Shown piece by piece: positions 1-8,851 of a DNA stretch of 64,000 bases. How positions within the stretch are numbered: the first letter of the stretch is position 1; each line of letters starts with the position of its first letter. Both the position numbers and the translations under genes were made by a program. The stretch is from NCBI GenBank assembly GCA_963697525.1, contig OY969087.1, positions 806,001-870,000 on the forward strand, in the 5' to 3' direction. This DNA comes from Bradymonas sp963697525. GTDB lineage: Bacteria; Myxococcota_A; Bradymonadia; Bradymonadales; Bradymonadaceae. The notes below the pieces were generated by a model that did no database searches, was not told the origin of the DNA, and saw only the letters and a list, made by a program, of their open reading frames with translations.

Positions 1-925
1 CCTGCTCGATATGCGGGATGTCGCGCTTGTCGACGTGGGCGCCGGCGTTACGAAGCGTCTCCAGCGCCTTCGAGAAGGCGCGCTCGACCGGGGCGAGGGC
101 GTCGCTTCCCATCTGGGGCGTCCAGGCGATGCGCAGATCGTCGAGGTCGGGCGGCGCGAGCGCGCCCACCGTCTCGGGCTCGGGCGGCGCGTGGGTCTCC
201 TCGTCGTCGGGGTGGGCCCCGGCGGTCAGGTCATAGAATAGCGCCAGGTCGTCGACGCTCACCCCCAGCGGGCCCACGTGGTCGAGCGACCACGCCAGAA
301 GCGCCCCGCCGGCGGTGGGAATGCGCCCGTAGGTCGGCTTGAGCCCATAGATGCCGCAAAACGCCGCCGGGATGCGCACCGAGCCGCCGGCGTCGCTGCC
401 CACCGCCACCGGCACGATGCCCGCGGCCACCGCCGCCGCCGAACCGCTCGACGAGCCGCCGGGCGCGCGGCTCACATCGTGCGGGTTGCGCGCGGTGATA
501 TGCCCGGGGTTGATGCCGGTGCCGCCAAAGCCGATCTCGTGCAGCGCCGTCTTGCCAAAGATGATCGCGCCCGCCTCGCGCAGCCGCTCGACGATGGCGG
601 CGTCGCTGCGCGCGTCGGTCTTACCGCGAAAGGTCGTGCCCGCCGAGGTCGGGAACCCCTCGACGTCGAACTCGTCTTTGACCGCAACGGGCACCCCGTC
701 GAGCAGGCTTCTGGGCGCGCCCTTGGCGATGCGCTCGCTCGCCGCGGCCGCCTGCTTGCGCACGTCGGCCTCGTCCAAGATCACGAAGGCATCGAGCGGC
801 TGCGACTGCTGCTGGGACAGGCGCGCGGCGGCGATCGCCGCCTCCACGACGTCCTCGGGCGTGCGCTTTCCCTCGCGGTATTGCCGGGCGTAGTCCCGGG
901 CGGTCATGCGTACGTCTTCAGCCAT
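1..925 (-). CDS. Amidase-signature family amidohydrolase (3' part beyond window)
   Basis: About 308 residues are visible, from an ATG at 925; the C-terminus lies outside the window. The amidase signature is complete. The catalytic Lys is in PVAVKDEFD, the Ser-rich loop is GGSSSGSAAA, and the nucleophile Ser region GSDAGGSVRIPAAFCG follows. Such enzymes hydrolyse amide bonds (GatA, acylamidases, fatty-acid-amide hydrolases), and substrate cannot be assigned. It is unlikely to be GatA because no gatB or gatC gene is nearby. It lies downstream of the 66-aa gene on the same strand, separated by a repeat at 947-1085. Family confident, substrate unknown. Confidence 0.9.
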   Translation of the reverse strand, partial: MAEDVRMTARDYARQYREGKRTPEDVVEAAIAAARLSQQQSQPLDAFVILDEADVRKQAAAASERIAKGAPRSLLDGVPVAVKDEFDVEGFPTSAGTTFRGKTDARSDAAIVERLREAGAIIFGKTALHEIGFGGTGINPGHITARNPHDVSRAPGGSSSGSAAAVAAGIVPVAVGSDAGGSVRIPAAFCGIYGLKPTYGRIPTAGGALLAWSLDHVGPLGVSVDDLALFYDLTAGAHPDDEETHAPPEPETVGALAPPDLDDLRIAWTPQMGSDALAPVERAFSKALETLRNAGAHVDKRDIPHIEQ

Positions 926-946
926 TTTCAGTCTCCAATTTTTGTC

Positions 947-1085
947 TCACCACAGCGGGCACAGAGAACACAGAGGACTGCGAAAGGCAAAACGGCATTG
1001 TTCGCCGCAAAGACGCAGCAGCGCAAAGAACGCAAAGAAGACATAATCATTTTCCTCTGTGGCCTCTGTGTCCTCTGTGGTGAAT
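947..1085. repeat. Foldback of iterated CACAGAGG-type octamers
   Basis: The left arm iterates CACAGAG-like units and the right arm carries the complementary CCTCTGTG units, so the ends (CACCACAG and CTCTGTGGTGA) can pair. The centre carries CGCAAAG-type units resembling those at 25009-25035. The same family forms the tandem array at 26206-26602. No coding content is evident. Confidence 0.8.
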
Positions 1086-1091
1086 CGGCCT

Positions 1092-1292
1092 TTACGACTT
1101 GTCGACGCGCGGCATCGTCGGCGACAGCGGCGGGTCGCCCAGCTCGCGCAGGTCGAGGTCGAATAGCTCGTCGAGGCCCATCTCTTTGAGCAGGCGCATC
1201 TTGACGCCGTGGCCGACGACGGGCGTCTCGGCGGCGCGTACGAGCGCCTTGAGCGGCGTGCCGGCGAGTTTGATCTCTTTTTCGTCTGCCAT
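1092..1292 (-). CDS. Small conserved-looking protein downstream of MutS-like gene
   Basis: A 66-residue protein starting with MADEKEIKLAG at an ATG 14 bases past the end of the MutS-like gene. This start avoids overlap with that gene; an upstream extension to 1337 would overlap it. It has charged ends and an amphipathic centre (VKMRLLKEMGLDELFDLDL), with no signal peptide or membrane segment. I do not recognise the family. The tight spacing suggests it is translated with the MutS-like ATPase and may work with it. Confidence 0.55.
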   Translation of the reverse strand: MADEKEIKLAGTPLKALVRAAETPVVGHGVKMRLLKEMGLDELFDLDLRELGDPPLSPTMPRVDKS

Positions 1293-1305
1293 GCGTATCG
1301 CTCCG

Positions 1306-2895
1306 TCAATCGTCGGGAAGGTCGAGGCCCAGCGCACGCGCGACGACGCGGGCGTCGCGGGGGACGTCGTGAGTATCGACCGAAATGGGCCGGTAGTCCA
1401 TGACGCTGCGCAGCGCCGCCTGCACGTCGATGTCGGGATCGTCGAGCAGCGCCTGGAGGCGAGTGGGGTCGGTCAGCCCGGCGATGCGTAGCTTCGTGGC
1501 GGCGTCGAGGGCGGCGACCGCGGGGAAGTGCGTGGCGGCGACGACGCGCTGGCCGCCGGCGGCCAGTTGTTCGATGACCCGACAGGCAATCTGGGCGCCC
1601 TCGTCGGGGTGGGTGCCGCGGCCGAGCTCGTCGAGCAGCCACAGCCGCGCCGGCGCGCCGGCTGCCGGCCACTGTTCGACCAGCCGGCGCACTTCGCGGC
1701 CAAACGACGACAGCCCCTGGGCGGCGTCGCCGGCCTGGGGCTCCTCGCTTCCCACGTAGACGATGGCGTCGACCGGGGCGAACTCGCACACTGCCGCCGG
1801 GGCCGGAAGCGCGTGCTGGGCGCACCACTGGCAGATGCCGATGAGGCGCAGCAGCACTGATTTTCCGCCCATATTGGGCCCGGTCACCACCACCGGCGGA
1901 CCGCCGACCTCGACGTCGACCGGCTGAACGTCCTCATCGCGCTCGTCGAGCGCGCGGCGAACGCCGGGCTCGCGGCCCTGCTCGATGCGGATGCCGCGCT
2001 GGTCGCGCCATTGGGGCCAGCAGCCGTCGAGGGAGCGCCGAAGCCGCACCTTGGCCAGCCGAAGGTCCAGGACCGCCAGAGTGTCGGCGAGCTTCTCCAA
2101 CCAGTCGAGTTGCGCGGCGAGTTGCTCGCTGAGGCGGGCGCGCAGGTCGCGCTCGACGGCCTCGACCTGCGCCTCGAGGTCACCGATCTCGGCGCCCAGG
2201 GCGGCCAATTCGTCGCCAGCCAGCGTATAGCCGCGCGCCGATCGGTGCAGGCGCGGGTCGCGCAAGAGGCGCTCGTCGCTGGCGGTGTCGGGGGGCCGGA
2301 AGGTGCCGTGGATATCGAAGGTGCCGCCGTAGTCGGCCGTGACCGCCGCCTCCACGTCGCCACGAAGCGCGCGCTCGCGCTTTTTCTTCTGGCGCAGCGC
2401 GATGCGCAGCTCGTCGAGCTCGTCGCTGAGCTCGGAGGCCAGGTGAAAGCGCGGCGTGGCGCGCTGCTGGGGGTGGATCGCCTCCATCAGCGCGCGAATC
2501 TGCTCGGGTTGGCTCTCGGGCACGCCCCAGGCGTCGATGAGGTCGAGGGCGGACTCGACGGCTTCGCCGGCGTAGTACAAAAAGCGCTTGGCGGTGAACA
2601 GTTCGGCCTCGTCGAGGACCTCGTCGGCGCGAAGCTTTCGGCCGATGCGCTGCAGGCGGGGAAGCTCGGCGAGCGCCTGACGCACGTTGCGCGCGGCGGT
2701 GGGCTCGGCCTCGCACCACCGCTCAGTGGCGACCAGCCGCGCCATCTCCTCGCCCCACGCCGCCGCGTCCGAGGCCAAGTATAATTGTAGCGTGGAGGCC
2801 CGATCGGCGCCCACCTTGCTGTCGGGTCGCAGACCGTCGAGGTAGCGCTGCACGCCGAGGACGGCGCGGGTGGAAGCGTCGATGAAGTCTGCCAT
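1306..2895 (-). CDS. MutS-family ATPase lacking mismatch-recognition domains
   Basis: A 529-residue protein with a C-terminal MutS-type ATPase: Walker A is TGPNMGGKSVLLR and Walker B is LWLLDELGRGTHPDEG, followed by a THF switch region. The preceding helical part (about residues 170-300) resembles the MutS lever/clamp. At this length there is no room for the DNA-mismatch-reading domains I and II of MutS (about 850 aa), and no Smr or KOW domain of MutS2 is seen. MutS-related ATPases of this kind are known beside lysine 5,6-aminomutase genes as presumed chaperones; none is visible here, so that role is speculative. The start is an ATG 12 bases after the upstream stop, suggesting an operon. Confidence 0.85.
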   Translation of the reverse strand: MADFIDASTRAVLGVQRYLDGLRPDSKVGADRASTLQLYLASDAAAWGEEMARLVATERWCEAEPTAARNVRQALAELPRLQRIGRKLRADEVLDEAELFTAKRFLYYAGEAVESALDLIDAWGVPESQPEQIRALMEAIHPQQRATPRFHLASELSDELDELRIALRQKKKRERALRGDVEAAVTADYGGTFDIHGTFRPPDTASDERLLRDPRLHRSARGYTLAGDELAALGAEIGDLEAQVEAVERDLRARLSEQLAAQLDWLEKLADTLAVLDLRLAKVRLRRSLDGCWPQWRDQRGIRIEQGREPGVRRALDERDEDVQPVDVEVGGPPVVVTGPNMGGKSVLLRLIGICQWCAQHALPAPAAVCEFAPVDAIVYVGSEEPQAGDAAQGLSSFGREVRRLVEQWPAAGAPARLWLLDELGRGTHPDEGAQIACRVIEQLAAGGQRVVAATHFPAVAALDAATKLRIAGLTDPTRLQALLDDPDIDVQAALRSVMDYRPISVDTHDVPRDARVVARALGLDLPDD

Positions 2896-2907
2896 GGCGG
2901 TGGGGGT

Positions 2908-3261
2908 CTATTTTTTGTCGAGGCCGGTCTTCTCCCGCATGCACTGCATATAACCGGAGCGGTTGCTCTTCAGGCTGCCGCCGTCGTCGCCCTCGCCCTT
3001 GGCCACGCGCTTGACGTTGGCGTACAGGCAATCGCGATGGTTCTCACCGATGAGCTTGCGGCACTGCTTCTGGTCCTGCAACTGCAGGAAGCACTGGCGC
3101 TCGAAGCCCTCCGCGAACTCCTTGGAGACGCTCGGCGAAATCGGCGCGGCGGCGAAGACGGTCAGGTAATACCAAAAGGCTGTCCCCGCCACGATCACCA
3201 TCATGGTGACGAAGAAGGGAAGCTTGGTGTTGCGAGATTTTTGGTCGTCGGTACCGCTCAT
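2908..3261 (-). CDS. Small membrane protein with Cys-rich C-terminal domain
   Basis: A 117-residue protein with a short polar N-terminus, one hydrophobic segment (about residues 15-38, FFVTMMVIVAGTAFWYYLTV) and a soluble domain. The domain has five cysteines spaced as in small helical disulfide-bonded folds (RQCFLQL, KQCRKL, HRDCLY, YMQCMREK). Topology is probably N-in, so the Cys domain would be periplasmic and could form disulfides. It is first in a minus-strand run with the MutS-like ATPase and the 66-aa gene. No family recognised. Confidence 0.6.
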   Translation of the reverse strand: MSGTDDQKSRNTKLPFFVTMMVIVAGTAFWYYLTVFAAAPISPSVSKEFAEGFERQCFLQLQDQKQCRKLIGENHRDCLYANVKRVAKGEGDDGGSLKSNRSGYMQCMREKTGLDKK

Positions 3262-3371
3262 GTGTCACTCGTACATCGGAAGACCGATCGGTGACAAGAA
3301 TAGGCTCGGGGGCGGCGCAAAATTCCTTGGGTCTTCTTTGAACGAGGCGCTTCGGCCACAAGAACCTCATT

Positions 3372-3540
3372 CCCCGGACTGAAGTCCGAGGCTATTTTTG
3401 GAAAAACCTATGTATTTCAGGGTCGTTCATTTGCGCACTGGCGGGTTTTTGGGGCCTCGGATGCCCACCACGCCGCATGACGTCGACCCTGAAATTCTTA
3501 CGTCGTTCCCGAAATAGCCCCGGACTTGAGTCCGGGGGTG
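3372..3540. repeat. Foldback element A (two inverted REP-like hairpins)
   Basis: Each end carries a small palindrome next to GGCTATTT/AAATAGCC (CCCCGGACTGAAGTCCG on the left, CGGACTTGAGTCCGG on the right), in opposite orientation. Inside, ATTTCAGGGTCG pairs perfectly with CGACCCTGAAAT, so the whole unit can fold into one long hairpin. It shares its ends with the element at 5762-5902. The layout resembles REPIN-type elements. Confidence 0.75.
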
Positions 3541-3568
3541 GAATTCGCCTGGCCAAGAGCCCGGCCAA

Positions 3569-5695
3569 TCAGCGTCCCGGCGTAGGCTCGGCCTGGGTGA
3601 GGGAGTCGCCGTGGCGCACCAGGGCGGTGTTCTGGCCGCCCTCTTTGCCGTAGGAGACGGCGTCGATCTTGTTGCCGTCGTGGTCGGCCAGCGTGACGGC
3701 GTCGCCGCCGTTGTTCAGGAACAGGCCTTCTTTGGCCACGAAGACGGCAGCGTCGCCCAGGCCGGTGAAGCTGGCGGCGTCGCCGCCGCCGAAGACCACG
3801 GCGTGGCCGCCGGCGGGCACGGTGGCGCCGGCCGGGAAGGTGAAGCGCACGCTGACGTTGTCGCTCAAGGACCAGCCGCTCAGGTCGACGTCGGTCTGGG
3901 AGGTGTTGTGCAGCTCGACGAACTCGTCTTGGCGAGCGTCGCGCACGCCGTCGCCGTTGGCGTCGCCGGCGGCGTCGGGGGCCGGGTCGGCCAGAAGCTC
4001 GGAGATCTGCACGCCGGTCTGCGCGTCGCCGTTGCCACCGTCGGTGGTGGGCTGGTCACACGACAGGCTCGCGGGCACGCATACCTTCTTGGACAGCCAG
4101 GAGCCGGTGCGGGTGTCGCGGCAGGTGTAGCCGTCGGGGCAGCCGTCGTCGTCGGTGCACTCGTAGGTGCACACGTTGGTGCCCTGTAGGTTGGCGCAGG
4201 TGTTGCCGGCGCCGCCGCAGTCGGCGTCCGAGGAGCACTCCATGCACAGCGCCTCTTTGTTGGCGAAGGGCTGGGCGTGGGGGTCGTTGTCGATGCCGTG
4301 CACGCCGTACATCGTCTGGAACCAGTAGCTGTTGTTGTCCAGCCCGCTCAACAGCTCGCTGTACTTGGTGGCCTTGACCTTGCCGCTCTTGCCGCCGATG
4401 AGCGCGGTCAGGATGTCGCGCGCCGAGGCGTCGGTGCCGGCGTTGGAGAAGCTGGTGGTGGTGATGATGTCCAGCGACTGGCGGTCCGCCTTGTTGGGGT
4501 TCTCCCAGAAGGCCTGGCCCAGCGCGTAGGTGTCGCAGCCCTCGGCGACCACGATCTGGTACTTGTCCTTGGGCATGTCCAGGGTGGGGATCTCCGAGTC
4601 GTCCAGGTCGCCCTCGTAGGTCTTGTTCCAGTTGGCCAGCGCGAAGCCGTAGAACGGGCCGGAGTGGCCGCTGTACAGGGTGACCTCGTTTTGCTCGAGG
4701 CTCTTGCGCATGGCGTCTTCGAGCACGCGGCCCCCGGAGTTGGTGTCCGGATCGGTCTCGGTGCCCGGCTGGCCCCACCACAGGGTGACCGCCACTTTGA
4801 CCTCGCCTTTAGGCGTCGAGATCGTGCGCGTCAGCGGCTGGCGGGTCTTGGCGTAGTCCTCCCACTTGTCCACCGGGGATTTGAAGCCCTGCTGGACCAG
4901 CCACTGGTAGATCGACTTGGAGTGCTTCAGGTGGAAGTCGTCGTGGTAATCCCACCCGAAGAACAGCCCCACGTTGACCGTGCCGTCGGCGTACAGCCGG
5001 TTGTAGTCGATCCAGGCGTCGCTGGAGCGCTTCTCCGGGGAGATGCGCAGCTTGATCCACTCGTAGCGCGACTCGTCGACGTTGTCCGGAGAGAACTCCG
5101 ACCAGGGGCTGCTGCGGTACCACTCGTAGTTGGTCGTCAGTTGGGTCATCTGGCTGTTGGAGACCTTGCCCACCGCCAGCTTGAACGTCCAACTGCCGTC
5201 GTCGTTGGGGGTGGCGTCGGCCTTCTGGGCCAGCGAATCGACCAGGTCGAGCTTGCCGCCGACCTCCTGGACGAAGTCGAAGCTGTAGGTCAAACCGTCG
5301 ACCTTCTGGATGTTGAGGTCCTCGTAGGAGCCGTTTTTGGTCAGCGCCTTGAACCCGCCGTAGTCGTGGTTGCCCTGCTCTTTTTCCTTGTCGACCAGGT
5401 ACTGGTTCAAAAACCAGCCGATGACCACCTGCTTATAGGGGATGAGCTCGCGCACGCGCTGCAGCCTGGCGTCCTCGCCCTGGTCGGCGAATTGCGACCC
5501 CAGCGTGATCGTCGACTGCCCTTTGACGTAATACTCCTGGGCGGTCTCACTGCGGAAGTCGTCGGCCTTCTCCCCGGGGCCGAGCACCGAGGGGATCTGG
5601 TCCTTAGTGCCGGTATTGCCAGCGTCACCGCTGCAGGCGGTGGTCGCGGTCATCGCCAGCGAGCCTACCAGTGCCAATGCGAGCCATTTTTTCAT
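3569..5695 (-). CDS. Exported lipoprotein with Cys-rich module and C-terminal Lamin Tail Domain
   Basis: The start is taken at the ATG at 5695, preceded by GGAGA at good spacing; the frame stays open further upstream without a better site. The protein (708 aa) begins with a lipoprotein signal peptide (MKKWLALALVGS, lipobox TTAC). The middle about 450 residues match no family I recognise. A Cys-rich EGF/EB-like module follows (CMECSSDADCGG to VCVPASLSC), then a C-terminal LTD (VQISELLADP, DEFVELHNTS, DLSGWSLSD). LTDs occur on bacterial secreted nucleases and surface proteins. The gene stands alone between two foldback repeats. Confidence 0.8.
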   Translation of the reverse strand: MKKWLALALVGSLAMTATTACSGDAGNTGTKDQIPSVLGPGEKADDFRSETAQEYYVKGQSTITLGSQFADQGEDARLQRVRELIPYKQVVIGWFLNQYLVDKEKEQGNHDYGGFKALTKNGSYEDLNIQKVDGLTYSFDFVQEVGGKLDLVDSLAQKADATPNDDGSWTFKLAVGKVSNSQMTQLTTNYEWYRSSPWSEFSPDNVDESRYEWIKLRISPEKRSSDAWIDYNRLYADGTVNVGLFFGWDYHDDFHLKHSKSIYQWLVQQGFKSPVDKWEDYAKTRQPLTRTISTPKGEVKVAVTLWWGQPGTETDPDTNSGGRVLEDAMRKSLEQNEVTLYSGHSGPFYGFALANWNKTYEGDLDDSEIPTLDMPKDKYQIVVAEGCDTYALGQAFWENPNKADRQSLDIITTTSFSNAGTDASARDILTALIGGKSGKVKATKYSELLSGLDNNSYWFQTMYGVHGIDNDPHAQPFANKEALCMECSSDADCGGAGNTCANLQGTNVCTYECTDDDGCPDGYTCRDTRTGSWLSKKVCVPASLSCDQPTTDGGNGDAQTGVQISELLADPAPDAAGDANGDGVRDARQDEFVELHNTSQTDVDLSGWSLSDNVSVRFTFPAGATVPAGGHAVVFGGGDAASFTGLGDAAVFVAKEGLFLNNGGDAVTLADHDGNKIDAVSYGKEGGQNTALVRHGDSLTQAEPTPGR

Positions 5696-5761
5696 CAGTC
5701 GTCTCCAGCTATGTCGAAAATCGAGGGCGTCTTTATTGATCGATTTGGGTTGTCGAGGCAA

Positions 5762-5902
5762 CCCCCGGATTGAAATCCGGGGCTATTTTGGGAACTTCGT
5801 TTGGATTTCTGGGTTGCTCCGTTGCACCCGTGTGGGTTGGTGGAGCAGCGCTGAAGTTCTTATGTTGTTCCACAAATAGCCCCGCGGCTTCAGCCCGGGG
5901 TC
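5762..5902. repeat. Foldback element B, related to the element at 3372-3540
   Basis: The left end has a palindrome CCCCGGATTGAAATCCGGGG followed by CTATTTTGGGAAC. The right end has GTTCCACAAATAGCCCCG plus a second palindrome in the opposite orientation. Interior GCTCC/GGAGC segments can also pair. It shares end structure with element A, and the pair brackets the LTD lipoprotein gene. Confidence 0.75.
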
Positions 5903-6037
5903 GTGCATATCCAGCAATAGTTACAATTTTTGTGCCAGCCGACGATCCTGCCCAGAGCACCGCCCAGACGACTTGGCGCGCGGCGATCGGGGACTACTCT
6001 CCCCAACGGGGTGGCAACTCGAGTCGCCGGCACGTGC

Positions 6038-6163
6038 GTGGCCGACCTGCGAGGCGACCGCCACGCGCAAACGCCGCGATTTGTCCGCCCTGAAACGGCC
6101 GTGGCTGATCGGCGAGACGACCGCCACGCGCAAACGCTGCGATTTGTCCGCCCTGAAATAGTA
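6038..6163. repeat. Two-copy 63-bp tandem repeat
   Basis: Two adjacent copies, 6038-6100 and 6101-6163, share the core ACCGCCACGCGCAAACG and then CGATTTGTCCGCCCTGAAA with a few substitutions. It lies between foldback element B and the end of the next minus-strand gene. The rest of 5903-6222 shows no gene I can support. Confidence 0.75.
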
Positions 6164-6222
6164 AATCCATAAATAGAGGGCGTTTCGCGCCCTGCAAGGC
6201 CACACGCCTTCAACAAGCACAC

Positions 6223-6894
6223 CTAAGAGCCCAGCGCCTTGAGCTTGACGAACACGAGCAGGCCCTCCTTGTTCGAGGCGTCGCCGAAGACCGCGTCGGG
6301 CAGCGCGATGCTGCCGTCGGCCTCGGTGCGGGCGATGAAGGTGGCAAAGCCCTCTTCGTCCATCTCCACGAACTGCCCCGGCGCATACTCGGAGGTGGTG
6401 TCATGGGAGTTCGTGTCCTCGTCGGGCTCGCTGACCCGGGGAAGCGGGCGGGTGCCCACGGCCTGGAATTTCTCGGTGGGCGGGCCGCTGACGGCCTCCA
6501 ATTTAAGGGTCTTGGGGTCGTCGTTGGGGGCGCTGACCACCTCGGCCGAGTCGGCGCGCTCGCGCGGCCGGGGCCGCTCGATGGTCGACTCCATCCGCTC
6601 GAGCAGCTCGGCGGGAATGTCGAAGGCGCTGGTGGTCTCCTCGTGGGCCTGGGCCTCGGAGGTGGTGCGCACGTCGTCGGCCCGGGCGGCGGCCTGCAGG
6701 CGGCGAAGCTCGAGGACCTGGGTGGTCTCGGCATCGACCTGGCTCATCGGCCCAGTGGGCGCCTCCGCGGGTTGGACCGACAGGATATCCGAGGCCGACA
6801 ACTCGACCGTGTGTTCCTCGGGTTGCTGATCGTCGCGCGGGGAGCTGTCGCCGGATTCGGCGCCCGCCGAGGGTTGGGATCGGTGGTCGGACAT
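6223..6894 (-). CDS. Acidic, mostly disordered protein with a short C-terminal domain
   Basis: A 223-residue protein. Roughly the first 165 residues are rich in Glu, Asp, Pro, Ser and Thr and look disordered. The last about 50 (GQFVEMDEEGFATFIARTE, then IALPDAVFGD and LLVFVKLKALGS) look like a compact beta-rich domain. No signal peptide or membrane segment is seen. It is transcribed divergently from the acyltransferase gene, with a 186-bp shared upstream region. Function unknown. Confidence 0.6.
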   Translation of the reverse strand: MSDHRSQPSAGAESGDSSPRDDQQPEEHTVELSASDILSVQPAEAPTGPMSQVDAETTQVLELRRLQAAARADDVRTTSEAQAHEETTSAFDIPAELLERMESTIERPRPRERADSAEVVSAPNDDPKTLKLEAVSGPPTEKFQAVGTRPLPRVSEPDEDTNSHDTTSEYAPGQFVEMDEEGFATFIARTEADGSIALPDAVFGDASNKEGLLVFVKLKALGS

Positions 6895-7080
6895 GGGAGG
6901 ACCTGGCTGCGGCAGTGCAACGGTGTCACGAGTTGTTCGCTACGCAGTCAGTGTGACGGATCTAGACGGCTGCGGCAAGCCCGACGGCCACGACAACGCA
7001 AGCCACGCCTTGTGTGGATCGACGTTCCGATTTATAGATGCACCAACACCTTCTCAAGCTGTTCGCGAGGTCAATAAGCG

Positions 7081-8739
7081 ATGCCTCAACCACCGCTGTT
7101 TCGGTACAACGCCGACCGTTCCCATATCGTCTCCGAAGTCTGTCGTCGCAGCTACGCCACCATCCTGTCGGAGACGCGCAAAAGCGACGATGACGGGCTG
7201 GAGTATATCCTCAACGACGCCGCCTTTCAGGAAGTCGAACGCCTGCAAACCGAGCAGGGCCCCGAGGAGGAGGTCCGCCCGATCTCGTGGTGGCGCGACA
7301 TCTCGCGGCGCCTCGGCGAGATGAGCGAGTCGGAGAAGCGCGACATCCTGCGCGAGCTGACGCGCACCTACGCCGACGACATCGCCGGCAAATTCGACCC
7401 GCGCGTCTACAAGATGGCCACCGGCGCGCTGCCGTTGGGGCTGGGGATGCTGTTCAAGGCCCAGGATCTGCGCGACGTGCCCATCGGTGCGCTGCATTTA
7501 CGCAAGGCTTACAAGCACTTGCGCGATCTCGGAGAGCGCATCGTGGTCGAGGGGCACACCGACACGCTGCGCCACCTGGCGCGCCGGGGCACACTGGTGG
7601 TGGTGCCCACGCATAGCTCCAATATGGACTCCATCTTGATGGGCTGGACGCTGTACCAGTCGGGGCTGCCGCCGGTGACCTACGGGGCGGGAAAGAACCT
7701 GTTCACCAACCCGCTGACCAGCTTTTTCATGCACAACCTGGGCGCCTATAAGGTCGACCGGCGCATCAAGCACCAGTTGTATAAGGACCTGCTCAAGACC
7801 TACTCGCAGGTGCTCCTGGAGCGCGGCTACCACAGCCTGTTTTTCCCGGGGGGCACCCGCTCGCGCTCCAACCAGGTCGAGCAGCACCTCAAGCTGGGCC
7901 TGTTGGGCACGGCCATCAGCGCCTACACCAACAACCTGCTCAACCACGGCCAGGAAAAGCCCATCTACATCTGCCCGGTGACCATCAACTACAACCTGGT
8001 GCTCGAGGGCGAGAGCCTCATCCAAGACCACCTGCGCCGAGAGGGCGGGCGGCGCTACTTTTTGGAGAACGACGAGTTCAACCAGCTCAACAAGGTCGTT
8101 CGCTTCGCGCTCAACACCATGCGCATGTCCTCGACCACGGTCATCCGCTACGGGCGGCCGATGGACCCGTTCGGCAACCTGGTGGAGAAGGATGGCAACA
8201 GCTACGACCGGCGCGGACGCCTGGTCGACACCACCAGCTACGTGCGCAAGGCGCTCAGCGGCGACGTCACCCACGACGTCTCGCGCGACCGCCAGTACAC
8301 CCGCCACACCGGCGAGCGCATCGGCGAGGCGTTTTTGAGCAATACGGTGCTCATGCCCGCCCACGTGGTCGCCTTCGTGCTCTTCGAGATCTTGGAGCGC
8401 AAATTCCCCCGCTGGGACGTCTACAAGTTGTTGCGCCTGGCCACCGGCGAGGTCCTCCCCTGGTACCGAGTCAACAACGTGCTGCGCGAATTTCTGGTGG
8501 AGTTGGAGACCCACGAGTCGCTGCATACCTTTCGGCTATCCCAATTCTTCCGCGACCACGACGCCGACGAGATCTTGGAGGAGGGCATCAGCTACCTGCG
8601 CACCTACCACATCCCCAAGCTGGTCGACCGGCTGATGAACGGGGTGGCGCTCAACAAGCTCGACCTGCTGTACTACTACGGCAACCGGGTGCGCTCGTAC
8701 GAGCTGGATATGGATGCGGTGTTTGCGCGGGCGCGGTGA
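7081..8739 (+). CDS. plsB: PlsB-like glycerol-3-phosphate/1-acylglycerol-phosphate acyltransferase
   Basis: A 552-residue protein with the acyltransferase block I HSSNMD (the HX4D motif) near residue 178 and block III FFPGGTRSRS (usual form FPEGTRSR, here with Gly for Glu). Enzymes of this family transfer an acyl chain to the glycerol-phosphate backbone at the inner membrane. It is shorter than E. coli PlsB (about 800 aa), so it may be a PlsB/DHAPAT-type paralogue, and the symbol is tentative. The start ATG follows GCGAGGTCAAT. The next gene, 112 bases downstream, is a GpsA-like protein, matching the glycerol-phosphate theme. Confidence 0.82.
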   Translation: MPQPPLFRYNADRSHIVSEVCRRSYATILSETRKSDDDGLEYILNDAAFQEVERLQTEQGPEEEVRPISWWRDISRRLGEMSESEKRDILRELTRTYADDIAGKFDPRVYKMATGALPLGLGMLFKAQDLRDVPIGALHLRKAYKHLRDLGERIVVEGHTDTLRHLARRGTLVVVPTHSSNMDSILMGWTLYQSGLPPVTYGAGKNLFTNPLTSFFMHNLGAYKVDRRIKHQLYKDLLKTYSQVLLERGYHSLFFPGGTRSRSNQVEQHLKLGLLGTAISAYTNNLLNHGQEKPIYICPVTINYNLVLEGESLIQDHLRREGGRRYFLENDEFNQLNKVVRFALNTMRMSSTTVIRYGRPMDPFGNLVEKDGNSYDRRGRLVDTTSYVRKALSGDVTHDVSRDRQYTRHTGERIGEAFLSNTVLMPAHVVAFVLFEILERKFPRWDVYKLLRLATGEVLPWYRVNNVLREFLVELETHESLHTFRLSQFFRDHDADEILEEGISYLRTYHIPKLVDRLMNGVALNKLDLLYYYGNRVRSYELDMDAVFARAR

Positions 8740-8851
8740 AGAGTAGCGACGAGAAGCAACCAAGCTCCGCTCGTCGCACGAATCAAGATTTCAGGCATCG
8801 AAGTCAGCGACTGATTGCCCCAATTGCAGATAACCCAGCAAGGAACAAACA

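Noticed and set aside
1..925. Amidase considered as GatA
   Set aside because: No gatB/gatC context and the partial sequence gives no GatA-specific feature; general amidase is safer.
947..1828. Minus-strand open frame over the repeat and the MutS-like gene
   Set aside because: Arg/Pro-rich out-of-frame translation of the MutS-like gene.
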